DNA of 64,000 bases from Parvibaculum sp045863935 (GTDB lineage: Bacteria; Pseudomonadota; Alphaproteobacteria; Parvibaculales; Parvibaculaceae): NCBI RefSeq assembly GCF_045863935.1, contig NZ_BTVP01000007.1, positions 1-64,000 on the forward strand, in the 5' to 3' direction. Shown here piece after piece: positions 52,535 to 62,144 of the stretch. Positions within the stretch are counted from its first letter, which is position 1. Every line of letters begins with the position of its first letter. The notes under the pieces are model-generated. The model searched no databases. It worked only from the letters and a program-made list of their open reading frames with translations, and was not told the DNA's origin. The position numbers and the translations under genes were made by a program.

Positions 52535-53349
52535 ACAATCTCGAATTCGACTATCTGAAGCAGGTTCTCTACGAACGGTCCGGCCTCGTCGTCACGCCGG
52601 AGAAGGGATACCTCATAGAGAGCCGCCTTGCGCCGCTTGCCCGGCACAGCGGGCTGGATAGCGTCGGTCTATTCATCGAAAAAGCGCGGCGGACGCGCGA
52701 CGAGGTGATGCTGAAGCAGATCGTCGACGCGATGACAACCAATGAAACGCTCTTCTTCCGCGATGCCTGGCCTTTCGAGCGCCTGCGCAAGAGCCTTCTG
52801 CCCGACGTCATGGCGATGGCGAAAACGTCGCGCCGGATCAAGATATGGAGTGCGGCATGCTCGAGCGGACAGGAGCCCTATTCTCTTGCCATGACGATGG
52901 CTGAAATGGGTACCGCGCTGGCCGGGTGGACAATCGAAATCCTCGCCACTGACATCTCGGAGGCCATGCTTGCCAGGGCGCAGGAGGGCCGCTACTCGCT
53001 CTTTGAGGTTTCGCGCGGGCTTCCCGATTCCATGCTGGAAAAGTACTTCAAGCCTGACGGTAACGGATTCCGGGTGAAGGACAGCCTGAGAGAGATGATC
53101 GAGTTCCGGCACTACAACCTGCTGGAGGAACCTTCCACAAGCGGAATCGGCCCCGTCGACATCATCTTCTGCCGCAACGTTCTCATCTACTTCGACGAGG
53201 CGACGCGGAAGCGCGTCTTCACGGGGCTCGCCAAAGTCCTGCGCCCGTGGGGCTATCTTTGCCTCGGCGGTGCAGAAACGGTGGTGGGCATTTCCGATGC
53301 GTTTCGCGTTCTTCCGGGGGAGCGAGGCCTTTTCGGCCTCGCCAAATAG
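52531..53349 (+). CDS. cheR: Chemotaxis methyltransferase CheR
   Basis: 272 aa from the ATG at 52531, which overlaps the cheB stop. The N-terminal helical domain (YLKQVLYERSGLVVTPEKGY) precedes the AdoMet-binding domain (IWSAACSSGQEPYSLAMT), then VDIIFCRNVLIYFDEATR. It methylates glutamates on chemoreceptors, such as the globin-coupled receptor upstream. It is the last che gene of the run; no terminator is obvious. Confidence 0.95.
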   Translation: MNNLEFDYLKQVLYERSGLVVTPEKGYLIESRLAPLARHSGLDSVGLFIEKARRTRDEVMLKQIVDAMTTNETLFFRDAWPFERLRKSLLPDVMAMAKTSRRIKIWSAACSSGQEPYSLAMTMAEMGTALAGWTIEILATDISEAMLARAQEGRYSLFEVSRGLPDSMLEKYFKPDGNGFRVKDSLREMIEFRHYNLLEEPSTSGIGPVDIIFCRNVLIYFDEATRKRVFTGLAKVLRPWGYLCLGGAETVVGISDAFRVLPGERGLFGLAK

Positions 53350-53499
53350 ATGCCAGAGCGCGGCGCCATGCGCGGCAGATCGTCCCCCGGTCAACCGGTG
53401 GAATATTCCGCGTTGCGCCAGCTTTCAAAGGCCGCTTTATTGCAGAGACCCGCTCCCGGTATCCGCAGCTTGGCCGGAAAGGACGCGGCGGAGAATCCA

Positions 53500-53853
53500 T
53501 TGTCCAGAACGCTTTATCAAATTGGCGGATTTCTCGCGCTCGGACTGGGCGGGGTCGGCATCGTGCTTCCGCTTCTGCCAACGGTCCCCTTTCTCATCCT
53601 GGCTGCCTATTGTTTTGCCCGCAGCGACGAGACGCTCGAGCGGTGGCTTGTCGAGCATCCGACTTTCGGCAGTCACATCCGATCGTGGCGCGAACGGGGG
53701 GCCATCTCCCGAAAGGGAAAGCGCGCGGCCCTGGCCGCCTTCGCCGCAAGCGCCCTCATCGCGCTGCTTTTCGTATCCCTGCCCTATTCTCTGATGCCAC
53801 TGGCGGCCGCACTTATCGGCGGGACATGGATATGGACACGTCCCGACGCGTAA
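53500..53853 (+). CDS. DUF454/YbaN-family membrane protein
   Basis: 117 aa with two or three membrane segments. The family core is LALGLGGVGIVLPLLPTVPF, then LAAYCFARSDETLERWL and the HPTFGSHIRSW box. It starts with TTG at 53500 (GGAG upstream), which matches family N-termini. The frame extends in ATG form back to 53350, but those 50 residues do not fit. The function of the family is unknown. Confidence 0.8.
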   Translation: MSRTLYQIGGFLALGLGGVGIVLPLLPTVPFLILAAYCFARSDETLERWLVEHPTFGSHIRSWRERGAISRKGKRAALAAFAASALIALLFVSLPYSLMPLAAALIGGTWIWTRPDA

Positions 53854-53879
53854 ACCCGAACTTCCACGCCGCGCGTAGC

Positions 53880-53913
53880 AAAAAAAGGCCGCCTCCCGTT
53901 CCGGGAGACGGCC
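53880..53913 (-). terminator. Rho-independent terminator of the aldehyde dehydrogenase gene
   Basis: A 12-bp stem with one mismatch (GGCCGCCTCCCG / CGGGAGACGGCC) followed on the minus strand by seven Ts (53886-53880). Confidence 0.85.
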
Positions 53914-53938
53914 TCCAGTTTAGCAATGAACGCGACGA

Positions 53939-55342
53939 TTATTTCGCCATATTGATGATCTTGAGTTGCGTGAACTCGGCGAGACCTTCCTCGCCAAGTT
54001 CGGTGCCGAGGCCGGAGAAGCGCGCGCCGCCGAAGGGGATGTTCGGCGCGAGATCGGCATGCTTGTTGACCCAGACCGTGCCGGATTCAAGCTTTGTCGC
54101 AAGGTCGTAGGCCTTCTGCGGATCGGACGACCAGATGGAACCGCCAAGACCGTAAGGCGAGGCATTGGCGCGGGCGACGGCATCTTCCGGGTCGGAATAC
54201 TTGATGACCGGGAGAACGGGACCGAACTGCTCTTCGTCGACGAGGCGCGTGCCATCCGTTATGTCGCGAACGATGGTCGGCCGGATGAAATAACCAGTCT
54301 GTTCCGGCGTATCGCCACCGGCGATGACCTTTCCCGTCTTCTTTGCGTCGTCGATAAGCTCCTTCACTTTTTCGAACTGCATCTTGTTCTGGAGCGGCCC
54401 AAGCTGCGTGCCCTGCTTCAGGCCGTCGCCGACGATTGTGTTGTTCGCGATGTTCGCGAGCTCATCGCACATTTCGTCGTAGATCGACTCATGCACATAA
54501 AGCCGCTTCATGGCGATGCAGACCTGGCCCGAATTCTGGAACGCGCTCTGGAAGAGTTGCGGCGCGGTCTCTTTCGGGTTGACGTCGCCGAGAACGATGC
54601 CCGCATCATTGCCGCCGAGTTCAAGCGTGATGCGTTTCAGAAGACCGGCGGCACCGGCCATGACCTTCTGACCGGTCGCAGTCGAACCGGTGAAAGAAAT
54701 CTTGCGAACGTCGGGATGCGCCGTAAGCGCCGCCCCGAGGTCGTTCTCGTCGGCAATGACATTCACAACACCTGCGGGCAGGATGTCTTTTATGAGCTCG
54801 CCGAGCTTCAGCGACGTGAGCGGCGTCGTCGGTGCAGGCTTCAGCACCACCGTGTTTCCCGCGAGCAGAGCCGGCGGCAGTTTGAACGCCATGAGAATCA
54901 TCGGGAAATTCCAGGGAACGATCGCCCCGATGACACCAAGGGGGCGGCGATGCGCCTCGACCTTCTTGCCTTCGCTGTCCTCGATGATCTTTACCGGCAG
55001 GTCGAGCATAGTGAAGTAACGGAAGAAAGCGGCCGTGCCGTAGACTTCTCCCGTCGCATCGCCGATCGGCTTTCCCTGCTCCTGGGTCAGAAGACGCGCG
55101 AGATCCTGAGCATTGGCCTCAATGACATCGGCGATCGCACTGAGCGCCTTCTTGCGCTCGGCAATCGGTGTCGCGCTCCAGGCGGGAAAGGCGGCTTTCG
55201 CCGCTGCGACCGCTTCATTCAACTGCGTTTCGGAGGCGCGGGGGCAGGAAGCGACGGGCTCCTCCGTCGCCGGGTTGAGAACGTCGGAGACCCTTGCTCC
55301 GGCGACGAGCTTGCCATTGATGAGGAGTTTGTATTCGCTCAT
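53939..55342 (-). CDS. NAD(P)-dependent aldehyde dehydrogenase
   Basis: 467-aa ALDH-superfamily enzyme oxidising an aldehyde to the acid. The Rossmann segment starts PWNFPMILMAFKLPPALLAGN, the catalytic Glu is in TLELGGNDAGIV near residue 245, and the catalytic Cys in NSGQVCIAMKR near residue 278. Length matches succinate-semialdehyde or medium-chain aldehyde dehydrogenases. It shares strand and neighbourhood with an alcohol dehydrogenase and a thiolase, so it probably acts in the same catabolic route. The substrate cannot be read from sequence. Confidence 0.93.
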   Translation of the reverse strand: MSEYKLLINGKLVAGARVSDVLNPATEEPVASCPRASETQLNEAVAAAKAAFPAWSATPIAERKKALSAIADVIEANAQDLARLLTQEQGKPIGDATGEVYGTAAFFRYFTMLDLPVKIIEDSEGKKVEAHRRPLGVIGAIVPWNFPMILMAFKLPPALLAGNTVVLKPAPTTPLTSLKLGELIKDILPAGVVNVIADENDLGAALTAHPDVRKISFTGSTATGQKVMAGAAGLLKRITLELGGNDAGIVLGDVNPKETAPQLFQSAFQNSGQVCIAMKRLYVHESIYDEMCDELANIANNTIVGDGLKQGTQLGPLQNKMQFEKVKELIDDAKKTGKVIAGGDTPEQTGYFIRPTIVRDITDGTRLVDEEQFGPVLPVIKYSDPEDAVARANASPYGLGGSIWSSDPQKAYDLATKLESGTVWVNKHADLAPNIPFGGARFSGLGTELGEEGLAEFTQLKIINMAK

Positions 55343-55443
55343 CCCTTGTTTCTCCCTGTGAGCTCCGTTGGCCGGAGCATTTCATAAATCACACCGGACG
55401 CAGTCTAACCTCACCCGGCAAGCTTGGCGATTCCGTGCCGGCT

Positions 55444-55857
55444 TCAGTGTGTGCCGGTCCGAAGCGCCTGCTCCTCGCGGTGCGGATGCGAGGCGAAGAT
55501 CGTGTGGCTGTCAAATTGCCGGCAGGCGTCCTCCAGACGTTCGATCTGGTGATCTACCTGGGCGCGCTGCTCCTTTGCGGCGGCCAGACGCTTCTTGAAG
55601 AAGGACACTGCCAGGCGGTTCTGCTCCTCGATGTCCTTGCCGTTCCGGTAGAGATCGAGAATTTGACGAATTTCGTAGAGCGTCAAACCGACGTCACGCC
55701 CGCGAAGAATGAGTTGAAGGCGAGCGCGGTCGCGCTTCGAATAGAGCCGCGTCTGCCCCTTCCGCTCAGGTTCGATCAGGCCCTTTTCCTCATAAAAACG
55801 CAGCGTGCGATGCGTGATGCCGAATTCATTGGCCAAGTCGGTGATCGTGTAAGTCAT
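55444..55857 (-). CDS. MerR-family regulator (LiuR-like)
   Basis: 137 aa. The N-terminal helix-turn-helix (YTITDLANEFGITHRTLRFYEEKGL) is followed by a coiled coil (FFKKRLAAAKEQRAQVDHQIE). It is similar in plan to LiuR, which controls branched-chain amino acid/acyl-CoA breakdown in proteobacteria; the equivalence is inference. It starts with ATG at 55857, 62 bp after the thiolase gene, and stands between the thiolase and aldehyde dehydrogenase. Confidence 0.85.
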   Translation of the reverse strand: MTYTITDLANEFGITHRTLRFYEEKGLIEPERKGQTRLYSKRDRARLQLILRGRDVGLTLYEIRQILDLYRNGKDIEEQNRLAVSFFKKRLAAAKEQRAQVDHQIERLEDACRQFDSHTIFASHPHREEQALRTGTH

Positions 55858-55919
55858 TTCAGAAGAAACCTCCGAAAAGTGAGCGGAGGCCGTGGCGCAC
55901 CGCGGCCTCCGGTTCCCGG

Positions 55920-57164
55920 TTACTGCAAGCTTTCGACGATGATGGCTGGCGCCATGCCGCCGGCGGCGCACATGGTGACAAGGCCGTAGCGCTTGCCGCG
56001 ACGTTCCAGCTCGTCGATCAGGGTACCGATGAGGATTGAGCCGGTGGCGCCGATCGGGTGACCGAGCGCGCAGGCGCCGCCGTTGACGTTCACCTTGTCG
56101 CGGTCGAGCTTCAGATCGCGGATGAACTTCTCGGCGACGACGGCAAACGCCTCATTGATCTCCCAGAGATCGATATCGTTCGCCGTGAGGCCGGCCTTGG
56201 CGAGCACCTTCTTTGCAGCGGGCACAGGCGCGTTGAGCATGAGGGTCGGGCAGTCACCCATATTGGCCGTCGCCACGATGCGGGCACGCGGCTTCAGACC
56301 GTTTTTCTCCGCATATTTCTTCGAGGCCAGCAGGATCGCCGCGGCGCCGTCCACGACACCCGACGAATTGCCGGCGTGGTGGATGTGGTTGAACTCCTTG
56401 AGCTGCGGATATCTCTGGCGGATGAGGTCGCCATAGGTTGTTCCTTCGGCATCGACCGGGATGTCCACCCAGGCTGCGAAAGTGGCCTTCAGGTTACCGA
56501 GGCCCTCGAGGGTCGTCTCCGGACGCGGAAACTCCTCATGATCGAGAGCGACAGAACCGTCATCATTGTAGACGGTGACAAGCGACTTGTTGAAGCGACC
56601 TTCAGCAATCGCTTTTGCCGCACGCTGCTGGGACGTGAGGGCGAGTTCGTCGACTGCCTTGCGGTCGATGCCTTCCATCGTCGCGATCGCATCGGCGCAG
56701 ACGCCCTGCTGGGACTGCGGATGCTGCTTGCGAAGATGGAGATTGCCGGCATCCATCATCGGCGGGCTCTTCAGATCGGCGGTTGCGGCGGTGTAGCTCA
56801 TCATCTCGGTGCCGCCCGCAATGACGAGGTCTTCCATGCCGGACATGATCTGCGCAGCACCGAGGTTCACCGTGGTGATGCCCGAACCGCAGAAGCGGTC
56901 GAGCGTAACGCCCGATGCCTTGATGTCGTAGCCTGCGTCGAGAGCGGCCATGCGTCCCATGTCACCGCCCTGCGCACCGCGCTGCGAAGACGTACCCCAG
57001 AGAACGTCGTCAACCTCGGCCGTGTTGAGATTGTTACGCTCGGCAATCGCGGCCAGCACAGTGCGAGCCAGATGCTGCGGGTGAAGGTGCGCGAGCGATC
57101 CCTTGCCTACCTTGCCGATACCACGCGGTGTACGGCAGGCGTCGATGATATATGCGTCAGACAT
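55920..57164 (-). CDS. Acetyl-CoA C-acyltransferase (thiolase)
   Basis: 414-aa thiolase. Nucleophilic Cys is in TLDRFCGSGITT near residue 92, His in NVNGGACALGHPIGATG near residue 358, and the second catalytic Cys in VTMCAAGGMAPAI near residue 395. It cleaves a 3-oxoacyl-CoA with CoA, or condenses two acetyl-CoA; a degradative role is likely from context. All three motifs are intact. Confidence 0.94.
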   Translation of the reverse strand: MSDAYIIDACRTPRGIGKVGKGSLAHLHPQHLARTVLAAIAERNNLNTAEVDDVLWGTSSQRGAQGGDMGRMAALDAGYDIKASGVTLDRFCGSGITTVNLGAAQIMSGMEDLVIAGGTEMMSYTAATADLKSPPMMDAGNLHLRKQHPQSQQGVCADAIATMEGIDRKAVDELALTSQQRAAKAIAEGRFNKSLVTVYNDDGSVALDHEEFPRPETTLEGLGNLKATFAAWVDIPVDAEGTTYGDLIRQRYPQLKEFNHIHHAGNSSGVVDGAAAILLASKKYAEKNGLKPRARIVATANMGDCPTLMLNAPVPAAKKVLAKAGLTANDIDLWEINEAFAVVAEKFIRDLKLDRDKVNVNGGACALGHPIGATGSILIGTLIDELERRGKRYGLVTMCAAGGMAPAIIVESLQ

Positions 57165-57213
57165 TCAAGTTTCTTCCTGTTCGCTATCTTGTTTGTATTT
57201 CTGGTCTTCGATT

Positions 57214-58320
57214 TTACTGCTGACCCGTGGTGAGTACGACTTTCACGCATTTACCGGCGTGCTGATCGGCCACGGCCTGATTGATTTTCTCCAACGGGTA
57301 GGTTTTTACCAGCCGGTCGGAGGGAAGTTTTTCCTCCCGGTACAGCTCGATCATCCTTGGAATGAAAACATCGGGGTCGCTGTCGCCTTCGATGATTCCC
57401 TTGATGGTGTGGCCGAAAGTGACGACCGACATGAGATCGCCGGGCACGGGCGTGCCGGGCGGTGCTATGCCGACAATGCCGAACGTGCCATGTGGGCCGA
57501 GGCAAGCCATGGTCGCCTGCAAAAGGTCTGGGATGCTGGTCGTATCGAATGCGTAATCGACGCCGGCAGGAAGGATCGCACGCACTGCGGCAGCGAGGTC
57601 CTTTGCTTCGGCAGGGTCGAGCGCGTGTGTCGCGCCGAGTTCGAGCGCGAGCTTGCGGCGCTCTTCATGCGGCTCCAGCACGATGATTGTGCCGCAGTTT
57701 TGTATGACCGCGCCCATGACGGCCGAGAGCCCGACGGCCCCGCCGCCCAGAATGAGAACCGAGGATCCCTTTTCGCAGGCAAGCGAATTCATGATGCCGC
57801 CTGCGCCTGTCTGGATACCGCAACCGAGCGGCCCTGCGAGTTCGAGCGGGAAGTCCTCCGGGACTTTCACGACATTGCGCTCATAAGTGATGCAGTGGGT
57901 CGCAAAGGACGACTGACCGAAGAAGTTGCTCGCGATGTCCTCGCCGGCGGCATGCAGCGCCTTGGTACCGTCTGTGCGCATTCCTGCATAGTTGAGCATG
58001 GGCATGGTGTGGCAGTAGGCCGGCAAGCCTTGCTTGCAACGCACGCACTCGCCGCAGGAGCGAAAGGTAATCGCCACACGGTCACCCGGCGCGACCTTCT
58101 TCACCGCGCTTCCGACCTTCTCGACGATGCCCGATCCCTCATGGCCGAAAACCGCGGGCGGCGCGATAGTCGAAGTCGCCTTGAAGACAAGATCGGTGTG
58201 GCAAAGGCCGACGCCGATCACGCGGACGAGAATTTCGTCATCGCGCGGTTCATCGATATCCAGCTCCTCAATGCTGAAGCCAGCCTCGGGCGCACGCGCG
58301 ACGGCAGCCGTCACCTTCAT
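57214..58320 (-). CDS. Zinc-dependent alcohol dehydrogenase (aryl-alcohol type)
   Basis: 368-aa medium-chain dehydrogenase. The catalytic zinc ligands are GLCHTDL near residue 38 and GHEGSG near 60; the structural zinc set is CGECVRCKQGLPAYC near 90; and the NAD(P) fold is VLILGGGAVGLSAVMGA near 188. It resembles aryl- or class III-like alcohol dehydrogenases. It is the first gene of the cluster and divergent from a TetR regulator. Confidence 0.93.
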   Translation of the reverse strand: MKVTAAVARAPEAGFSIEELDIDEPRDDEILVRVIGVGLCHTDLVFKATSTIAPPAVFGHEGSGIVEKVGSAVKKVAPGDRVAITFRSCGECVRCKQGLPAYCHTMPMLNYAGMRTDGTKALHAAGEDIASNFFGQSSFATHCITYERNVVKVPEDFPLELAGPLGCGIQTGAGGIMNSLACEKGSSVLILGGGAVGLSAVMGAVIQNCGTIIVLEPHEERRKLALELGATHALDPAEAKDLAAAVRAILPAGVDYAFDTTSIPDLLQATMACLGPHGTFGIVGIAPPGTPVPGDLMSVVTFGHTIKGIIEGDSDPDVFIPRMIELYREEKLPSDRLVKTYPLEKINQAVADQHAGKCVKVVLTTGQQ

Positions 58321-58367
58321 TCTCCGCCTCCCTGATCCCCTTCATTGCGGGCATATTTTAATGGCGC

Positions 58368-58395
58368 ATTTAAAATTTTAAATCTACATTTAAAT
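58368..58395. promoter_or_regulatory. Operator palindromes between adh and tetR
   Basis: ATTTAAAA-TTTTAAAT (58368-58383) is a perfect 16-bp palindrome, and ATTTAAAT recurs at 58388-58395. They lie between divergent alcohol dehydrogenase and TetR genes, in an AT-rich patch, as expected for a TetR operator and promoters. Confidence 0.7.
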
Positions 58396-58425
58396 TGAAA
58401 TCGAGACGGAATCAAGGAGGCGCCT

Positions 58426-59076
58426 GTGGGGGCTCAGGAAAAGGGGAAGGCGCGAGCCGCTCCCCAGCGGCCGGCGGCGCGGGAACTGCTCCTCGAGGCG
58501 GCAAGCGCCGTCATGAGCGAGCGGCAGACGATCGACGTGCCGCTCAGCGATATTGCCGCCCACGCGGAAGTGAATGTTGCGCTGGTAAGCTACTATTTCG
58601 GCGGCAAAGACGGCCTCCTGCTCGCGCTTGCGAAGCGGGATGCTGCAAAGGCCCTGGACGAGCTTGACCGGCTCCTTTCGCTTAACATCAGCCCCGCCGA
58701 GAAGCTCCGGCGTCACCTCGCCGGCGTCATCCGAACTTTCTTCCGCTATCCCTATCTCTACCGCCTGCTGGCGGCGCTGATGCGCGACAGCTCGGAAGAG
58801 AATGCCCGTGAGATCACGACTTTCTTTGCCGAGCCGCTCGCGCGAACGGCAAAGGAGGTGATGGAAGCGGGCATCGCCGACGGCACCATCCGCCCGGTCG
58901 ATCCCGATCTCTTTTACATGGCGGCTCTGGGAGCTTGCGAACAGATATTCGCCAACCGCTCCATCCTGAAGTTCGTGCATGGAGTCGAGGAAATCGACGA
59001 AGCCCTGCAACGCCGCTACGCCGACGTCGTGCTCGAAGTGCTGATGCACGGGTATCTTGCACCGCGCGAAAACTGA
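58426..59076 (+). CDS. TetR-family transcriptional regulator
   Basis: 216 aa, GTG start with AAGGAGG. The N-terminal helix-turn-helix (VPLSDIAAHAEVNVALVSYYFGGKDGLL) is typical, followed by an all-helical ligand domain. It probably represses the divergent alcohol dehydrogenase cluster through the palindrome at 58368, and an acyl-CoA or alcohol-derived ligand is plausible but unproven. Confidence 0.9.
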   Translation: MGAQEKGKARAAPQRPAARELLLEAASAVMSERQTIDVPLSDIAAHAEVNVALVSYYFGGKDGLLLALAKRDAAKALDELDRLLSLNISPAEKLRRHLAGVIRTFFRYPYLYRLLAALMRDSSEENAREITTFFAEPLARTAKEVMEAGIADGTIRPVDPDLFYMAALGACEQIFANRSILKFVHGVEEIDEALQRRYADVVLEVLMHGYLAPREN

Positions 59077-59227
59077 CGTTGGAAAAATGTCAACGACCCG
59101 CCCCCGGTTTCCCGGGAACGGGCCGCGACGCGAGGCCAGGCTGTTGGCCTCAGGCAGAGAGTGGCCTCTCTCTCGGTTCGACTGTATTTCCCGCGGTCAG
59201 TTAGCAGCCGCCGGATCGGAAATACCG

Positions 59228-61225
59228 CTAGAACGTGTAGGACGCAGTCAAGCTGACGAAGTCCTTGTCGAAAGAGCCGTTGCGGTATTTGGCACCGAAG
59301 TTGTTGGTGTAGTCGACCGACAGCCGGTACGTGTCGAGATAGCTGGCGGTGACGCCGAGGGTGACGGCCTTCTTGCCTTCGACGAAGCCGGGGCCGATGG
59401 GACCGGCCGAATAGCCGCTGACGTCATGGCTCCAGACCACCATCGGGCTGAGCGTGACGGGCGAGCCGAAGGCCGAGTGATAATCCATCATCGCCAGCAT
59501 GCGATAACCCCAAGAGAAGGTACTCGCGTAAAGCGGCGAGATGCTGCAGGTGCCGCCCTTGTTGCAATTGTCGCCGAAGGTGGCGGCGTTGCCGGGGTTG
59601 GGATGCGTTTCGCCCGAACGCGGAATGGCGAAGCGATTACCGCTGGCATCCGGCAGATACTGGAAGCCGACATTGCCGACGAGGATCAGGAGATCGCCGC
59701 CAAGCCGGCTCACGATCGGGTCCGACGGCGTCAGCGTGCTCAGCGTATAGAGCTGGCCGTGCAGCGCTTCCGTGTAGCGGTAACCGGGGATGACGGCGCC
59801 GAACGGCACGGGCTCGCCATCGTAGTAGGAGGCCTCGCCCGGTCCCGGCGTGTAGCCGAAATTCTCGATGTCCACACCCTGGATTTCGTTCGTGTCGAGC
59901 TGGAACGGCATGTCCGGGTAATAGGCGAGTTCGCCGGAGAGCGCCGTCGCGTCGCCGAGGACGGGGATCGTCGTGTTGAAGCTCGCGCCAAACATCTTGA
60001 TATCTTCGGGATACTGAACGATCAGGTTCTTGTTGGCGCCCGCGGCTTCCGCGAATATGCCTTGGCCGTAGGAGACGGGACGGCCGTTGTCGTCCAGAAG
60101 GGCGGGGGCCGCATCGGTACAACCCGAACCCGAAAGCGAACCGGGAACGGCAGGATTACAGAACAACTGCAACACGGCGGTCGTCACGGTCGGCGTCGAT
60201 GCCGTCAGCGTGCCGAAGGGCAGCTTGCTGTGGAAGTTGACATAGTAGGCGGACAGTTCCGTGCCCTTGTTCAGCCAGTCCGCATAGTAGCGCAGCGCGA
60301 AACCGAACTGGCCCTGATCGCGCGGCCGGTCGTCCGGACCGCGCGGCACGAAGGCCACAGGGGAATAGCTCGTGCCATTGCCGAAATTGTAGACTTCTCC
60401 GCCCGACACCGCGTATCGGCAACCGCCGACGGCCGCATCACTGGGCGAGAAGAAGCTGCCGCAAGCCGGCAGGACGGACTTCTCCCACTCGAAGACATAT
60501 TGCGCTTCGAAAGTGAGGTTGGCCGGGAGCCCGACGCTGGCGAAAATCGAATTCTGCGGCAGGAAGACTTCTTTCAGTTCGACGCCGGGACGGACCAGTG
60601 CCGATACGTCGAGCGGGAGATAGGATGAGACACCACCCGGAATGAAGAGACTTTCACCCCAGTTGACCGCCTGGCGACCGATACGGATCGTCGTCGGCAT
60701 ATCGGCAATCAGGAAGTTGCCATAGGCGAAGGCGTCGAGAAGATCGAACGAGCGGCCCTGAAGATTGAGCGCATCGTCGCCGCGGAACTGGTCGTCAAGC
60801 TCGCGGCGCTGCGGATAACCGGCGGCGACGGGACCATATTTGCCATCGCCGTGACCGAGTACCTTGTCGCCGACATAGTCGTAGAATGCCTTGGCGCGAA
60901 CGAAGAAGCCAAGATTGTCCCACTTCGCGTCCGCTTCCGAGATGATCTTGACCGGCGCGGAGATGAACTCCCACTGCTCGACATTGACGTTGCCGTCGTC
61001 GGCATTCTGGTCGTAGTCCGTGCCCCCCGACGCAATGCATCCGCCATTGAAGACGGAGATGAACTCGCAACCCTGTTTCGACACGCGCATGCTGGCGGAG
61101 GCGGAGACGGTGGTCGTGAGCTGGATGTCGACACTGCCGGCCTTGATCTCGGCGGCATTGGCAATCGCCGGTATGGCAAGGGACATAGCCAGCGGAACCA
61201 GCAGACGCATTACCCGAAACTTCAT
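59228..61225 (-). CDS. DUF1302-family outer-membrane-type protein
   Basis: 665 aa with a Sec signal peptide (about residues 1-25, ending PAIANAAE). The mature part is strand-rich with many aromatic residues, for example GRQAVNWGESLFIPGG near residue 150, and ends in a C-terminal strand with terminal Phe (SLTASYTF), as expected of a beta-barrel. DUF1302 proteins usually co-occur with DUF1329 proteins, which are not seen here. They are suspected to handle hydrophobic compounds. The ATG at 61225 has GGGAGG; the longer frame is rejected. Confidence 0.87.
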   Translation of the reverse strand: MKFRVMRLLVPLAMSLAIPAIANAAEIKAGSVDIQLTTTVSASASMRVSKQGCEFISVFNGGCIASGGTDYDQNADDGNVNVEQWEFISAPVKIISEADAKWDNLGFFVRAKAFYDYVGDKVLGHGDGKYGPVAAGYPQRRELDDQFRGDDALNLQGRSFDLLDAFAYGNFLIADMPTTIRIGRQAVNWGESLFIPGGVSSYLPLDVSALVRPGVELKEVFLPQNSIFASVGLPANLTFEAQYVFEWEKSVLPACGSFFSPSDAAVGGCRYAVSGGEVYNFGNGTSYSPVAFVPRGPDDRPRDQGQFGFALRYYADWLNKGTELSAYYVNFHSKLPFGTLTASTPTVTTAVLQLFCNPAVPGSLSGSGCTDAAPALLDDNGRPVSYGQGIFAEAAGANKNLIVQYPEDIKMFGASFNTTIPVLGDATALSGELAYYPDMPFQLDTNEIQGVDIENFGYTPGPGEASYYDGEPVPFGAVIPGYRYTEALHGQLYTLSTLTPSDPIVSRLGGDLLILVGNVGFQYLPDASGNRFAIPRSGETHPNPGNAATFGDNCNKGGTCSISPLYASTFSWGYRMLAMMDYHSAFGSPVTLSPMVVWSHDVSGYSAGPIGPGFVEGKKAVTLGVTASYLDTYRLSVDYTNNFGAKYRNGSFDKDFVSLTASYTF

Positions 61226-61277
61226 GTTCTCATTCCTCCCTGATCCCAATTTTCGCCCGCGCCCCTCAACGCGACAA

Positions 61278-62144
61278 TTACGGCAGCACCCCGACAAGGA
61301 TGTCGTTGACCCTCTCCAATGGAAGCGTGCTGTCGACAATGCCGAGGCCCGCGCCGAACACCACCGGGAAGACGATGTCGTAAGCGGTGGTGCCGTTCGG
61401 CAGCAGCGGCGTGGCAAGCAACGGAACGGCAAGCTCCGTTACCGGCACGAGGACCGGCTCGAGCTGCGCGAGCGGAAGTGCCGGCAGTTCGACGCCGGGC
61501 ACGGGACCGCTCCCTTCACCACCGACGCCGAGCAGGCCGAGGATGACCGGGCTCAGCACCGGCGAGAGATCGCCCAACTGATCCGTGCTCGATGTCGCTT
61601 GCGCACCGGTGATGACGTCCGCGACGAGATCGCCGACGGGGGCAAGCGGCGCGCTGCCGGACGGCGCGATGTCGCCACGCGGGCCGTCGTTTCCGCCGGT
61701 GAGAAGATTGGAGACCAGGCCGCCCTCGGTGCCGAGAAGCATGCCCGCGATGTCTTGGCCGAAGATATCCTCGCCGAGGCCGCCTTCACCGGAGACGCCG
61801 AGCGAGGGCACCTGCGATTCGATCTGTGCGAGACCGTCCGTCAGCGGCGCAAGAGCGTCTTCCGGAACGAGACCACCCGCGGGCACGTTGCCGACAAGCA
61901 TGCCGTCCGGACCGCCACCCAGCGTGGTGCCGATCAGGCCGCCATCGCCGAGAAGCGGCGAGACGACGTCGACGCCGAGCAGTTCCTCCGAGGCGCCTCC
62001 CTCGCCGGAAACGCCCAGCTGCATACCGCCGAGCGCCATGGCGGTGGGCGCGAAATCGGGGCTTGTGGCAGTGGGCGAGTCGCCCCCCGAACTGCATCCG
62101 GCGAGGAAGCCCGCCGCACAAAGCGCAATGATGGATGATCTCAT
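61278..62144 (-). CDS. Gly/Leu-rich lipoprotein
   Basis: 288 aa. A lipoprotein signal with lipobox FLAGC (mature Cys near residue 17) leads to low-complexity sequence rich in Gly, Leu, Pro and Val with repeated SGEGG, GLVP and APLT words (GVSGEGGLGEDIFGQDIAGM). It has almost no Lys. A paralogue (63325 to the window edge) shares the GEGGLGED..GQD..GMLLG block. No family was recognised; it probably is envelope-associated and may serve the DUF1302 protein 52 bp downstream. The ATG at 62144 has GGGAGG. Confidence 0.75.
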   Translation of the reverse strand: MRSSIIALCAAGFLAGCSSGGDSPTATSPDFAPTAMALGGMQLGVSGEGGASEELLGVDVVSPLLGDGGLIGTTLGGGPDGMLVGNVPAGGLVPEDALAPLTDGLAQIESQVPSLGVSGEGGLGEDIFGQDIAGMLLGTEGGLVSNLLTGGNDGPRGDIAPSGSAPLAPVGDLVADVITGAQATSSTDQLGDLSPVLSPVILGLLGVGGEGSGPVPGVELPALPLAQLEPVLVPVTELAVPLLATPLLPNGTTAYDIVFPVVFGAGLGIVDSTLPLERVNDILVGVLP

